The translations under genes were made by a program, and so were the position numbers. This document shows positions 39,912 to 49,134 of a stretch of DNA of 64,000 nt, piece by piece. Origin of the DNA: Vreelandella nanhaiensis (GTDB lineage: Bacteria > Pseudomonadota > Gammaproteobacteria > Pseudomonadales > Halomonadaceae); contig NZ_RZHF01000028.1 in assembly GCF_003990185.1 (NCBI RefSeq), positions 183,638-247,637 of the forward strand, read 5' to 3'. Positions within the stretch are counted from its first letter, which is position 1. The number at the start of each line of letters is the position of its first letter. Under the pieces are notes generated by a model. The model was not told the origin of the DNA and did not search any database. It was given only the letters and a program-made list of their open reading frames with translations.

Positions 39912-40932
39912 TCATAAAACGATACCGGTCATTAAGTCGGATGCCGACCTCACGTTGTCCAACACGCTGCGCCTGCCCTGTATTGCCGAGCATTATGCCG
40001 AACCTCGCACGCTTAATGCACTACGCCATACGCTTGCCGAAGCCGAGCGTCAGCAGTGGCCGGTGACGTTGCTGGGAGGCGGAAGTAACGTTTTATTGCC
40101 GCTTGAACTACCAGGGCTTGCCATACGCCCGATATTGAATCAGTGGTGGCTTGCGTATGAAGGCGATGAGGTGTTGGCCCATGTAGGTGCCGGGGTTAAC
40201 TGGCATGCGTTGGTGCTTGGCGTGGCTGCCCGCGGTTTCTGGGGGATCGAGAACCTGGCGCTCATTCCTGGTGACTGCGGTGCCGCGCCGGTGCAGAATA
40301 TCGGTGCCTATGGCGTCGAGCTCTCCGATAACCTGCATGCGGTGCAGGTAATGGATTTGGCAACGGGTCACATACGTTGGCTTAGCGGCGCTGAATGCGC
40401 GTTTGGCTATCGCGACAGTATTTTCAAGCGTGAGCTAAATGAACGTGTGGTTATTACCCGGCTGGTTCTCCGGCTTTCAAGATGGCCAGCGCCCAAGCTG
40501 CACTATGGCGATCTGGCATCACGGCTGAATGACGCACCAACGCCCATGGAAGTGGCCAACGCCGTTTCAGCTATTCGGCAGGAAAAACTGCCAGACCCTC
40601 GTCAGTTGGCTAATGCCGGCAGCTTTTTTAAAAATCCTGTTATACCTGCAAGCCAAGCTCAAAAGCTATTGAGCTATTACCCGGAAATGCCGCATTTTCC
40701 TCAAGAGAAAGGTCTGACCAAGTTGGCGGCAGGCTGGCTAATTGATCAGTGTGGTTTGAAAGGCGTGCGTGAGGGTGCCTTTGGTGTGCATGAGCGCCAA
40801 GCGCTGGTTTTGGTGCACCACGGAGGCGGTGATCGTCAGGGGCTGCTGGACTTTGCCTGCCGTATTGTTGAGCAGGTTAGCGCACGGTTTGACGTGCTAC
40901 TTGAGCCCGAGCCGCGCGTGATTCAGCCATAG
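39898..40932 (+). CDS. murB: UDP-N-acetylenolpyruvoylglucosamine reductase
   Basis: A 344-residue FAD enzyme that reduces enolpyruvyl-UDP-GlcNAc to UDP-MurNAc. FAD contacts are in 'VTLLGGGSNVLL' (about residues 56-67) and 'GIENLALIPGDCGAAPVQNIGAYG' (in part); the catalytic serine region is 'NAGSFFKNPV', and the type I Tyr loop is present. Start is ATG 39898 with AAAGGTGA before it, or the adjacent GTG 39901. Overlap with the phosphatase gene suggests co-translation. Confidence 0.95.
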   Translation: MVLINHKTIPVIKSDADLTLSNTLRLPCIAEHYAEPRTLNALRHTLAEAERQQWPVTLLGGGSNVLLPLELPGLAIRPILNQWWLAYEGDEVLAHVGAGVNWHALVLGVAARGFWGIENLALIPGDCGAAPVQNIGAYGVELSDNLHAVQVMDLATGHIRWLSGAECAFGYRDSIFKRELNERVVITRLVLRLSRWPAPKLHYGDLASRLNDAPTPMEVANAVSAIRQEKLPDPRQLANAGSFFKNPVIPASQAQKLLSYYPEMPHFPQEKGLTKLAAGWLIDQCGLKGVREGAFGVHERQALVLVHHGGGDRQGLLDFACRIVEQVSARFDVLLEPEPRVIQP

Positions 40933-40961
40933 CGGCTGATAGCTTTATATTACCTCATAAA

Positions 40962-40985
40962 AAAACCCCGCCTAAGCGGGGTTTT
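40962..40985 (+). terminator. Bidirectional terminator between murB and rne
   Basis: AAAACCCCGC (40962-40971) and GCGGGGTTTT (40976-40985) pair around CTAA, with A and T tracts on both sides. It ends the plus-strand murB transcript and the minus-strand rne transcript. Confidence 0.92.
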
Positions 40986-41000
40986 CGTACCTGTGGGCAA

Positions 41001-44000
41001 CTACTCTTTACCCGCTTCCTGCTGCTGCTTGCGTAGCTCGCGTGGGTCATTATGTGCCCGACGACGGCGACGGCGAGCCACAGGCGTCTCTTGTGCCGCA
41101 GGTTCGTTGGTTTTCACCATAGATTCATTGGTTTCCACCACAGATTCATTGGTTGCGGTTACCGTAGCCTCTGCCTTGGCTGTCTCGGGCAGCTTCTCTT
41201 CACTCGCTGGTTGGGCGACTGATTCCTCTGCTGTGGGCTGCGGCTCGGACGGCTCTTCAACCACCTGTGACGCAGTTGCTTCGCCCGTCAGGGGGGGGGC
41301 TTCTGCCGCTTGAGCGTCTTCGCTCGACGCAGATACAGGAGCGGTAGTGCTTTCAGCCAGTTCTGTCGGTGAAGGCGCAAGCGTTTTATCTGTTTCACTG
41401 CCTGCATCCGCTACCTGCTGAGGCATGACATCCGCATCTCCTGTCTCGATTTGAGCGCTGGCCTGCGGTTTTTCATCCGCTGGTTGCTCAGTCGGGGCAG
41501 TATCCACCGCTTCTGGTGCGTTCTCAATCGAGCGCGGCGGCAGGGCTTCCTGGTCGGAGGTTGTGTCAGCAGTCGCTGGCTGAACTTGCGTATCAGCCTG
41601 CGCTATGCTTGGCTGAGTGGCTTTTTGCGTTTCGCCTGTATCTGCAGCGGGTTCCTGGGCAGCTGCTATGGGTGTCGCGGCTTCATCCTGTACCTTTTGC
41701 GTATGGTTGCTTTCAGCTAGCGACGGCTGAGTCCGGGCCTCTGAGTCCGTCACGTCCGGCGTATCCTGCTTGGTTTCCGTTGCTTGGGTTTCAGTAGCCT
41801 GGATTTCAGCCGAATGAGCTTCGGGAACTTGAGCTTCCTCTACCGGCGTTTCAGTAGCCTTGCCTTTTGCAGGCTGATTATCGGCGGACGGCTCGTCTGC
41901 ACGCTTGGCTCCTGATGGCTCAGCATCGACCAGCGACGTCTCAGGCATTGTTTGCTGCGCTGGTGTCTCGACGCTCGCCGACTCCTCAGGTGTCTGCGCT
42001 TGGAGCTTTAGCTGCTCAGCTTCGGCCTGCGGGTTCACGGCCTGCTTACGTGAACGGTTGCGCGGATTGTTGCGCGTCCGTTTCGGCTTGCCATCGTCTT
42101 TGGCAACGGGCTGCTCGGCATCGTTGGGCGAAGCTTCTTTGGACGGTTTGGCATCTACCGGTTTGCTATCTTGAGCGCTGCGCTGAGTGTCGCGGCTGGT
42201 ATCACGCCGAGACTCTTTTTGGGGCGCTTTGCTTGGCGCGTCACGATTTGCTTCTTTGGCTACCGGAGCATCCTTCTGGCGGTTGCCTTTGGATGTATTA
42301 TCCGCCGCTTTAGCGTCTTCCTGCTGCGGATGGCGACGCCGATTGCGGGTGCGGCTCGGGCCGTTACGCTTATCATTGGTGTCATCGCTTGCGCTTTGCG
42401 GCTGGCTGCTGAGCTGCTCGGTCTTAGCGTTCTCGCTGCGTTCGCTACGCGCCGGGCGCTGCCTCTCGCTATTGGGCTGGGTAACACGTTGGCTGGCTCG
42501 CTCAGCGGATTTGCGAGGCGGGGTGGCTGCCTCTGGCGTGTTAGGTGTTGTCTTTGCAGTGCTTGTATCATCGCCGCCCAACAATTTGGCAAATCCACGG
42601 ATAAAACGGCCAATAACGCTGGGCTGTTCATCTGGGCTTTCGGCAGTAGCAGACGCTTCTGCGGCTTTGGGCGCAGGCTCTTCGGTTTGCAGCGATGCCG
42701 GAGCGGGTGCATTGTGCGCAATGCTTTTAACCGCGGCTTCGGCACGCTGCGTAGGCGGTGCAAAGCTTGGGTCGGGTTCCTTGCCTACCTCAGTATGGGT
42801 AGACAGCTCAAAGCTGGACAACGTCTGGCTGTCATCTTCATCCAGGTGGTCGTCGCGCAGACGCTGTACATCGTAATGCGGCGTATCCATCTCCGGATTA
42901 GGCAGCAGCACCACGCGCACGCCCTGGCGTGACTCAATATCCGCCAGTACGCTGCGCTTTTCATTGAGCAGGTACGTGGCCACCGGCACCGGCAGAATGG
43001 CGCGGATCTGGGCGCTACGCTCTTTCATTGCCTCTTCTTCGATAAGGCGCATGATCGAGAGCGAAAGGGAGCGTACATCGCGGATGGTGCCCTGGCCATT
43101 ACAGCGCGGGCAGACCACGCCGCTGGTTTCACCCAACGAAGGACGCAGACGTTGACGAGACATTTCCATCAGGCCAAAACGCGAAATACGGCCAATCTGT
43201 ACGCGAGCACGGTCAAGCTTCAAGGCATCGCGCATGCGATTTTCAACTTCACGCTGATTGCGTGCCGGGCCCATATCGATAAAGTCGATCACCACCAGGC
43301 CGCCAATATCGCGCAGGCGTAGCTGGCGAGCAATTTCATCGGCCGCTTCAGAGTTGGTTTGTAGGGCGGTTTCTTCGATATCACTGCCGCGAGTCGCCCG
43401 AGCGGAGTTGATATCAATCGAGACCAGCGCTTCGGTATGATCGATAACAATCGAGCCGCCGGAGGGAAGTTTTACTTCGCGCTGATAGGCCGTTTCGATC
43501 TGTGATTCGATTTGGAAGCGCGAGAAAAGCGGCACTTCGTCAGCATAAAGTTTGATTTTCTGCTGGTAGGAGGGCATGACTTGGCGAATAAAGCCCAGCG
43601 CTTCAGCATGAATCTCGGGGCTATCGATAAGTACTTCGCCGATATCCTGGCGCAGGTAGTCGCGCATGGCCCGGATAATGACGTTGGATTCGCGGTAAAT
43701 CAGGAACGGCGCGGGACGCTTGGCTGCTTCGGTGGTAATCGATTCCCATACCTGAACCAGATAGTCCAGATCCCATTGAAGCTCTTCGGGATTACGGCCA
43801 ATGCCTGCCGTGCGCACGATCAGACCCATCTTGTCGGGCACGGTCAGTTGACCCATGGCGTCTTTCAACTGGCTGCGCTCTTCGCCCTCAATGCGTCGGG
43901 AAATGCCGCCTGCCCGAGGGTTGTTGGGCATTAAAACCAAGAACCGGCCCGCAAGGCTGATAAAGGTAGTAAGGGCCGCACCCTTGTTGCCACGCTCCTC

Positions 44001-44312
44001 TTTATCTACCTGAACGATGACTTCCTGACCCTCTTTAAGCACTTCTTTAATGCTCGGCCGGCCGGAAACGTCCTTGATGAAGTATTCGCGGGCAATTTCC
44101 TTAAGGGGAAGAAAGCCGTGACGCTCTGCGCCAAAGTCGACAAATGCCGCTTCAAGGGAGGGTTCTACCCGGGTAATTTTACCGCGGTAGATATTGGCTT
44201 TTTTCTGTTCGCGGGCCCCGGACTCGATATCCAGATCGTACAGGCGTTGTCCATCAACCAGCGCGACCCGAAGCTCTTCGGGTTGGGTCGCATTGATAAG
44301 CATCCGTTTCAT
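41001..44312 (-). CDS. rne: Ribonuclease E
   Basis: A 1103-residue endoribonuclease and degradosome scaffold. The N-terminal half has the S1 domain (around '[22 protein letters not shown]', in part), a 5' sensor, and the DNase-like catalytic core with '[12 protein letters not shown]' and 'IDFIDM' carrying the metal aspartates. The zinc link is CPRCNGQG (about residue 405). From about residue 510 the protein is a low-complexity scaffold with Arg-rich patches and Ala/Thr/Glu-rich repeats, ending in six arginines and [11 protein letters not shown]. An NDPR element is also described in Pseudomonas RNase E, where I recall a partner-binding role. A G9 tract lies at codons 1005-1008. Confidence 0.96.
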   Translation of the reverse strand: MKRMLINATQPEELRVALVDGQRLYDLDIESGAREQKKANIYRGKITRVEPSLEAAFVDFGAERHGFLPLKEIAREYFIKDVSGRPSIKEVLKEGQEVIVQVDKEERGNKGAALTTFISLAGRFLVLMPNNPRAGGISRRIEGEERSQLKDAMGQLTVPDKMGLIVRTAGIGRNPEELQWDLDYLVQVWESITTEAAKRPAPFLIYRESNVIIRAMRDYLRQDIGEVLIDSPEIHAEALGFIRQVMPSYQQKIKLYADEVPLFSRFQIESQIETAYQREVKLPSGGSIVIDHTEALVSIDINSARATRGSDIEETALQTNSEAADEIARQLRLRDIGGLVVIDFIDMGPARNQREVENRMRDALKLDRARVQIGRISRFGLMEMSRQRLRPSLGETSGVVCPRCNGQGTIRDVRSLSLSIMRLIEEEAMKERSAQIRAILPVPVATYLLNEKRSVLADIESRQGVRVVLLPNPEMDTPHYDVQRLRDDHLDEDDSQTLSSFELSTHTEVGKEPDPSFAPPTQRAEAAVKSIAHNAPAPASLQTEEPAPKAAEASATAESPDEQPSVIGRFIRGFAKLLGGDDTSTAKTTPNTPEAATPPRKSAERASQRVTQPNSERQRPARSERSENAKTEQLSSQPQSASDDTNDKRNGPSRTRNRRRHPQQEDAKAADNTSKGNRQKDAPVAKEANRDAPSKAPQKESRRDTSRDTQRSAQDSKPVDAKPSKEASPNDAEQPVAKDDGKPKRTRNNPRNRSRKQAVNPQAEAEQLKLQAQTPEESASVETPAQQTMPETSLVDAEPSGAKRADEPSADNQPAKGKATETPVEEAQVPEAHSAEIQATETQATETKQDTPDVTDSEARTQPSLAESNHTQKVQDEAATPIAAAQEPAADTGETQKATQPSIAQADTQVQPATADTTSDQEALPPRSIENAPEAVDTAPTEQPADEKPQASAQIETGDADVMPQQVADAGSETDKTLAPSPTELAESTTAPVSASSEDAQAAEAPPLTGEATASQVVEEPSEPQPTAEESVAQPASEEKLPETAKAEATVTATNESVVETNESMVKTNEPAAQETPVARRRRRRAHNDPRELRKQQQEAGKE
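41291..41299. repeat. Nine-base G homopolymer inside rne
   Basis: Run of nine G on the plus strand, read as CCC codons on the rne strand (Ala1005-Pro-Pro-Leu1008). Slippage by one base would replace the last ~96 residues, including the arginine run and NDPR tail, and leave the catalytic half intact. Confidence 0.9.
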
Positions 44313-44650
44313 GTTGTCTCACATAGCATTGCGTACCGGCAAACCGCCTAAGGGATAACGTAGACGAATCGCGGGTGCTGCGTGCTTGTGCTCGGCGCAT
44401 GGTTATGCTGACGCGGCAAGCCGGGAAGGCGTTATTACCGACCCGGCTGACAGGTTGAGTACGTGGCGGAGGCAGGACGTGTTTCGGTGGCTGTCACGTC
44501 CATCCGGCCCTGCTGACACCGCCTACACCTAGCATTCTTCGATTCGTCCACGCTGGCCGCCGGCACAGCGTTGAACTTGTCGCCAAGCGCAAGCCAATTC
44601 CTTGTGACAACAAGGAAGGGCTGCGCTGGGCGTAGCGTTTTATTCAGCAA
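44313..44650 (-). promoter_or_regulatory. rne 5' leader with several hairpins
   Basis: Upstream of rne I find three strong inverted repeats: AGCCGGG/CCCGGCT (44419-44448), GGACGTG/CACGTCC (44475-44501, extendable outwards through CAGG/CCTG and GGCGG/CCGCC), and TTCCTTGT/ACAAGGAA with a 4-nt loop (44598-44617). In E. coli and other gammaproteobacteria the rne leader is a long structured 5' UTR through which RNase E represses its own mRNA. The position and structure fit that role, though the exact transcription start is not determined. Confidence 0.6.
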
Positions 44651-44986
44651 TTGCTTGCCGTGATCGGCGAAGCATTAGCAAATCTGTCGTCGTCATGCCG
44701 CGACAGAATGACTGCATTTTTAATACGTTTGGATGCGGCCAATGCGTACACTGACGCCGCTTCTCATGCTCAGGCCTGCGTGTTGGTCGGGCAGGCGCTT
44801 TAGCTAAACGCGGCATTAACGCTTGTGAAAACAGTAATACGTAACAAGCTGTCCGCGCTTAGCGAGTGAACGTTCCGGAATATAACAGTAAAGACAACCA
44901 CCAGCAATTGACGCAATGCCCTTGGCTCTACGCTAGAATGCGGTTTTTAGTCTGGCATCATAGAGACAAAGCAGGAGTACGCGTTA
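44651..44986. other. Non-coding remainder of the rne-rluC divergent spacer
   Basis: No supportable gene on either strand. It should hold the divergent promoters of rne and rluC. TTGACG at 44908-44913 and TAGAAT at 44934-44939 are the best elements toward rluC, but their 20-bp spacing is longer than ideal. CAGGAG (44972-44977) is the rluC ribosome binding site. Confidence 0.5.
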
Positions 44987-45928
44987 ATGGCCGAAGGGCG
45001 TGAAGTGCAGTGGGTGGATATCGCCCCGGAACAGGCAGGTCAGAGAATTGACAATTTTTTGATGACGCGTCTGAAAGGTGCTCCCAGAGCCCTGATATAT
45101 CGCATCGTGCGAAAAGGTGAGGTTCGCGTTAATAAAAAGCGCGTCAAGGTGGACTATCGGCTACAGGCGGGTGATTTGGTGCGCGTGCCGCCACTGCGCC
45201 TGGCGCCCCGTGAGGCGGTGAAAGAGGTTAGCGATAACCTGCGTGATGTTCTGGTGGGCAGCGTAATCATGGAAGGCCCGGACTGGATGGTGCTCAACAA
45301 GCCTTCTGGCCTTGCCGTACACGGTGGCAGCGGGGTGAAGATCGGCTTGATTGAAGCCTTGCGTCAAGTACGTGACGATCTCAGCTTTCTAGAGCTTGTT
45401 CACCGTCTTGACCGTGACACCTCCGGCTGCCTGCTGCTGGCCAAGTCCCGTGAAGCACTGCTTACACTCAACGAGTCACTGAAAAAGCATGGTATGGACA
45501 AGCGCTATCTGGCGTTGGTCAGTGGCCGTTGGCCTGCACGTAAAACCTATGAAAGTGCGCGGCTTGACCGTTTTGAGGCGGGTAACGGTGAGCGTCGAGT
45601 GCGGGTTGATCCCAACGGTAAGGTATCGCGTACCCATTTTGCCGTGGTGGAAACCTTCGAGAAGGCCACGTTAATTGAAGCAGAGCCTGTGACCGGGCGT
45701 ACTCACCAGATACGCGTGCATGCCGCCCATGCAGGTCATGCGTTGCTTGGCGATGACAAGTATTCCACTCGGGAAAGTACTCACCTGACCCAGCAGTTGG
45801 GCGTTAGTCGCCTGTTTTTGCATGCGCGCGCGCTAACCTTTCCAGAGCCTACCAATGGCCGCCCGGTCACCGTCAAGGCGCCGCTGCCGGACGTGCTGGA
45901 AGATGTGCTCAAGCGCGCGCGGCGATAA
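44987..45928 (+). CDS. rluC: 23S rRNA pseudouridine(955/2504/2580) synthase
   Basis: A 313-residue RluA-type pseudouridine synthase. The N-terminal S4 RNA-binding domain (about residues 17-75, 'RIDNFLMTRLKGAPRALIYR' region) is followed by the catalytic domain with HRLDRDTSGCLLLAKS, in which the Asp after Arg is the nucleophile. 'EPVTGRTHQIRVHAAHAGHALLGDDKY' (in part) is the second conserved block. Divergent position from rne is conserved in E. coli and Pseudomonas. Confidence 0.95.
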   Translation: MAEGREVQWVDIAPEQAGQRIDNFLMTRLKGAPRALIYRIVRKGEVRVNKKRVKVDYRLQAGDLVRVPPLRLAPREAVKEVSDNLRDVLVGSVIMEGPDWMVLNKPSGLAVHGGSGVKIGLIEALRQVRDDLSFLELVHRLDRDTSGCLLLAKSREALLTLNESLKKHGMDKRYLALVSGRWPARKTYESARLDRFEAGNGERRVRVDPNGKVSRTHFAVVETFEKATLIEAEPVTGRTHQIRVHAAHAGHALLGDDKYSTRESTHLTQQLGVSRLFLHARALTFPEPTNGRPVTVKAPLPDVLEDVLKRARR

Positions 45929-45957
45929 CGTAGGCGTATTCGGAGTAAGGAGTGACC

Positions 45958-46608
45958 ATGCGCTATGAGCTGATTATTTTTGACTGGGATGGCACGCTGA
46001 TGAATTCAGTGCCGAAAATTGTTGCCTGCATGCAGGCTGCGGCTTTAGAAGCCGAATGGGGCGAACTTGAGGTGGCGGCGATTGAGGATATTATTGGTCT
46101 TGGTCTGCCTGAGGCCATTGCCAAACTCTGCCCAGGGATCGGTCCGGCGCAGGCCGAGCGCTTGCGTCAGCGCTACTCGCATCATTTTGTGTCTGGAAAT
46201 ACGACGCCTATGCCGTTTTTTGAAGGTATTGAGGCTCAGGTGGCACGCCTGCGAGAACGTCCGCGGCAACGCTTGGCGGTCGCCACAGGAAAGAGTCGCC
46301 GCGGGCTTGATCGGGTGTTTGCCGAAACCGGCAGTGGTGCCTGGTTTCATGCCAGCCGCACGGCCGATGAGACACGCTCCAAACCGCATCCGCAGATGCT
46401 TAGTGAAATTCTCCATGAGTTGAGTGTGCCTGTAGAGCGGGCGGTAATGGTAGGTGACACTGAATACGATCTGGAAATGGCAAGAGCCATTGGCATGGAC
46501 CGTGTAGCGGTTACCTACGGTGTGCATACACCGTTGCGGCTGGCGGCAAGCCAGCCCAAATGGGTGGCTCACAATGTTGAGCAGCTCTTTGACTGGCTTA
46601 ATGGATAA
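45958..46608 (+). CDS. HAD-family hydrolase, phosphoglycolate phosphatase-like
   Basis: A 216-residue haloacid-dehalogenase hydrolase. Motif I is FDWDGTLMNS with both nucleophilic aspartates, motif II 'VATGKS', motif III Lys in 'RSKPHPQML', motif IV 'MVGDTEYDLEMA'. The helical cap between motifs I and II is the Gph/PGP type. Substrate is not certain; a role in clearing phosphorylated metabolites is plausible. ATG 45958 has AAGGAG at five bases, so the GTG six bases upstream is not needed. Between rluC and sppA, as in Pseudomonas. Confidence 0.9.
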   Translation: MRYELIIFDWDGTLMNSVPKIVACMQAAALEAEWGELEVAAIEDIIGLGLPEAIAKLCPGIGPAQAERLRQRYSHHFVSGNTTPMPFFEGIEAQVARLRERPRQRLAVATGKSRRGLDRVFAETGSGAWFHASRTADETRSKPHPQMLSEILHELSVPVERAVMVGDTEYDLEMARAIGMDRVAVTYGVHTPLRLAASQPKWVAHNVEQLFDWLNG

Positions 46609-46670
46609 GTGACAAGAAGGCGTGCAAGTAGTCTTGTCTACGCCTTTCTGAACTCTAAAAAGGATGAACT

Positions 46671-47783
46671 ATGAGTGATGATCCACGCCGCGATGGCATA
46701 GGTGGGCATGAGCGTCCTGCGGATAACCATTCAAAGGCAGATCGCTGGACACAAGGGCCCGATATGTCGACTTATCAAAGCGCGCCTGAGATGCCAGGAA
46801 AGGCTGGGGACAGTGCCGAGACACTTCGCGAGCGACAGCGCCTGGCCCAGATAGAGATGATGGACCGCTGGGTGGGCGGCGTGCTCACAGAGCAGCGCCG
46901 GTCACGTCGCTGGAAGCTGTTTTTTCGCCTCATCATATTGTTTCTGGTGTTGTCGCTTATCGCGGCGGTTGTCTATAGCGCCTTCTGGGCCGGGTCAGGT
47001 GGCGCGGCTCCCATGCAGCGTCACTTGGCCATTGTAGAGGTCAAAGGTGTGATTGCCAGTGATGCGCCGGCCAATGCTGAGCGGATCATCAAGGGCCTGG
47101 AGCGCGCCTGGGATTCCGAAAACGCATCAGCCATTGTCCTGCATATTGATAGTCCTGGCGGTAGTCCCGTGCAATCACAGCGCATTTATGCCGAGATCAT
47201 GCGCCTTCGTGAGCAGGGCGATAAACCTATCCTGGCGGTAATTGAGGATATTGGCGCTAGTGGGGCTTATTATATTGCCTCAGCAGCCGATGAAATCATC
47301 GCTTCACCGGCCAGCCTGGTCGGCTCTATCGGAGTTATCTACGCAAGTTTCGGGTTTCAGGATGCCATTAGCCAAATAGGCATTGAACGGCGTGTGTTGA
47401 CCGCGGGCGAAAACAAGGCGTTTCTCGACCCCTTTCAGCCGCTTGATGAAGGGGCGGAAGCGTTTTGGGAAAGCGTTTTAACCCAAACCCATCAGCAGTT
47501 TATTAACGACGTTCGTGCTGGGCGTGGTGACCGGTTAAGCGATCAGTCGGATATATTTTCAGGGCTTATCTGGAGTGGCGAACAGGGGCTTGAGCTAGGC
47601 CTGGTTGATCATTTGGCAAGCCTTGAAGAGGTGGCTCGTGATCTGGTAGGTGAAGCGAGCTGGGAAGATTATACGCCGCGCCTTGATCCCTTTGATCGAC
47701 TGACGCGACGGTTTACGCAAATGGCGGCAGAAACGCTAGGCCTTACGGTTTCCAACTCGCCGCTGCGCTATCAGGCCCAGTAG
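46671..47783 (+). CDS. sppA: Signal peptide peptidase SppA-type S49 protease
   Basis: A 370-residue inner membrane serine protease. A long cytoplasmic N-terminus (about 78 residues, polar) precedes one transmembrane helix ('LFFRLIILFLVLSLIAAVVYSAFW', about 80-105, in part). The S49 domain shows 'IDSPGGSPVQS' and 'GASGAYYIASAADEIIASP', where Ser-Gly-Ala-Tyr-Tyr contains the nucleophile, and a conserved Lys in 'ENKAFLDPF'. It is the short, single-domain form, so it probably works as an oligomer. It degrades leftover signal peptides. Confidence 0.9.
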   Translation: MSDDPRRDGIGGHERPADNHSKADRWTQGPDMSTYQSAPEMPGKAGDSAETLRERQRLAQIEMMDRWVGGVLTEQRRSRRWKLFFRLIILFLVLSLIAAVVYSAFWAGSGGAAPMQRHLAIVEVKGVIASDAPANAERIIKGLERAWDSENASAIVLHIDSPGGSPVQSQRIYAEIMRLREQGDKPILAVIEDIGASGAYYIASAADEIIASPASLVGSIGVIYASFGFQDAISQIGIERRVLTAGENKAFLDPFQPLDEGAEAFWESVLTQTHQQFINDVRAGRGDRLSDQSDIFSGLIWSGEQGLELGLVDHLASLEEVARDLVGEASWEDYTPRLDPFDRLTRRFTQMAAETLGLTVSNSPLRYQAQ

Positions 47784-47803
47784 GCGGTACCAGGCGCTTG
47801 TAA

Positions 47804-48403
47804 CTATGCGCCAAGCGGGTCCATCCCCGCTTGGCGTAACATGTCGCAAAGTGCAATCAGCGGTAGCCCTATCAGTGCGTTTGGATCGCGCCCCTCAAGC
47901 GCCTCAAATAGCGTAACTCCTAACCCTTCCATACGAAAGCTGCCGGCACTATCAAGTGGCTGCTCAAGCGCCACATAGCGCTCAATTTCATGGTTGGAGA
48001 GCTTTCTGAAGACGACATCGAATGGTTCGATGTGCGTGTAGTGGCGCTGTTCGCGTGTGTCGAGAAGGGCTAGGCCAGTCAAGAACGTTACCCGATTGCC
48101 TGAAAAGCGCGCCAAATTCGCGCAGGCGCGCTCGGGGGAGTGAGGTTTACCCAGTATATCGCCTTCAAAAAGTGCTATCTGGTCTGAGCCGATAATACAG
48201 TGCTCTGGAAAATAGCGCGCCACGGCGTTGGCTTTGCCAAGTGCCAGCCGGTGCACGAGTGCCTTGGGCGATTCGTTGGCCTGTGGCGTTTCATCAATGT
48301 CAGGCGAATAGCACTGGTAAGGCAATTGCAGGCGGTCAAGCAGTTCGCGGCGAAAGCGGGAGCTTGACGCTAGTACTAAGGATGCGTTCTGAGCAAGCGG
48401 CAC
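47804..48403 (-). CDS. Maf-family nucleotide pyrophosphatase (YceF-like)
   Basis: A 199-residue Maf protein. 'LVLASSSRFRRELLDRLQL' at the start, 'DETPQANESPKALVHRLALGKA' (in part), 'IIGSDQIALFEG' and 'FRMEGLGVTLFEALEGRDPNALIGLP' (in part) are family motifs. The YceF subfamily hydrolyses methylated nucleotides such as m7GTP. The start is taken as GTG at 48403 because TAGGAA lies just before it; a TTG at 48421 would add six residues. It faces the sppA end and is divergent from yceD, as in E. coli. Confidence 0.9.
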   Translation of the reverse strand: MPLAQNASLVLASSSRFRRELLDRLQLPYQCYSPDIDETPQANESPKALVHRLALGKANAVARYFPEHCIIGSDQIALFEGDILGKPHSPERACANLARFSGNRVTFLTGLALLDTREQRHYTHIEPFDVVFRKLSNHEIERYVALEQPLDSAGSFRMEGLGVTLFEALEGRDPNALIGLPLIALCDMLRQAGMDPLGA

Positions 48404-48511
48404 ACGATGATTCCTATGCAATTAAGAGTCAAAACGAGTGTAGCGAAAGCCAGCGGCCATGCCTAATTGACAGGTTTATGCGAGAAACCATGAAGAATTA
48501 TGCCGACAGCT

Positions 48512-48540
48512 TTGACACCAGCGGGGGGAGTGCCTATCAT
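48512..48540 (+). promoter_or_regulatory. Consensus-like sigma70 promoter of yceD-rpmF
   Basis: TTGACA (48512-48517) is a perfect -35 box; after exactly 17 bases comes TATCAT (48535-48540). Transcription would start near 48547, only about three bases before the yceD ATG at 48550, so the mRNA would be almost leaderless. Confidence 0.75.
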
Positions 48541-48549
48541 TGCGCGCCT

Positions 48550-49098
48550 ATGTTGACCTCACAACTCCCCAGCCGGGTTGAGCCTTATAAGCTTGCAGCC
48601 CGCCGCGAACGACTAGAAGGCTTAGTGGCGCTTGATAAGCTGCCACGGCTTGCCGAAGAGGCAGGTGACCAAACAGGCGACTGCCATGTCGTACTGGAAT
48701 TTGGTGTAGATGCCCAAGGTCGTCGTGAAATTCGTGGCCATTTGCAAGCGACCCTGGCGTTGCCCTGTCGTCGTTGCCTGGTGCCGCTAAACCAAGACGT
48801 GTCCAGTGACTTCCTGCTTGGAATGATCAGCGACGAAGCCTTGGCTGCCGAGCTGCCTGCCAGTCATGAGCCAGTGCTGGTGGAAAATGAACAGCTGGAC
48901 CTGCTGACGGTCGTTGAGGATGAGCTTATCCTTAGCCTGCCACAGGTGGTCTATCACGATGAGACCGAATGCCATGTCTCGGCGGAGCAGCTGGTCAGCA
49001 AAGCAGACGGCGAGGCGGAAGAACCGACGCCGGCCACGAACCCTTTCGCGGTGCTCAATGTCTTGAAAGGCAAAGGCGCTTTGAAAGGCAAAAAGTAA
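48550..49098 (+). CDS. yceD: DUF177 protein YceD, 23S rRNA accumulation protein
   Basis: A 182-residue DUF177 protein. 'LPCRRCLVPL' (a two-Cys motif near residue 75), 'LDLLTVVEDELILSLP' and the C-terminal NPFAVLNVLKG are family features. E. coli YceD is needed for normal 23S rRNA levels. The ATG at 48550 aligns with the family start ('LPSRVEPYKLAARRE'); no ribosome binding site is seen in front of it, and upstream in-frame ATGs extend into the maf region before the promoter. rpmF follows after 36 bases. Confidence 0.88.
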   Translation: MLTSQLPSRVEPYKLAARRERLEGLVALDKLPRLAEEAGDQTGDCHVVLEFGVDAQGRREIRGHLQATLALPCRRCLVPLNQDVSSDFLLGMISDEALAAELPASHEPVLVENEQLDLLTVVEDELILSLPQVVYHDETECHVSAEQLVSKADGEAEEPTPATNPFAVLNVLKGKGALKGKK

Positions 49099-49134
49099 GC
49101 ACCCATTACCCTACATACCTTGGAGTAAACACCC

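Noticed and set aside
41867..42932. Long plus-strand open frames opposite rne
   Set aside because: They lie entirely antisense to the low-complexity, GC-rich scaffold part of rne. Their translations have no recognisable domain and are Ser/Leu/Arg/Cys-rich as expected for shadow frames.
44435..44650. 71-codon minus-strand frame upstream of rne
   Set aside because: It overlaps the inverted repeats of the rne leader, has no credible ribosome binding site or family features, and is better explained as 5' UTR.
48241..48549. N-terminal extension of yceD into the maf region
   Set aside because: The extra 103 codons overlap maf antisense, precede the promoter at 48512-48540 in large part, and have no match to DUF177.
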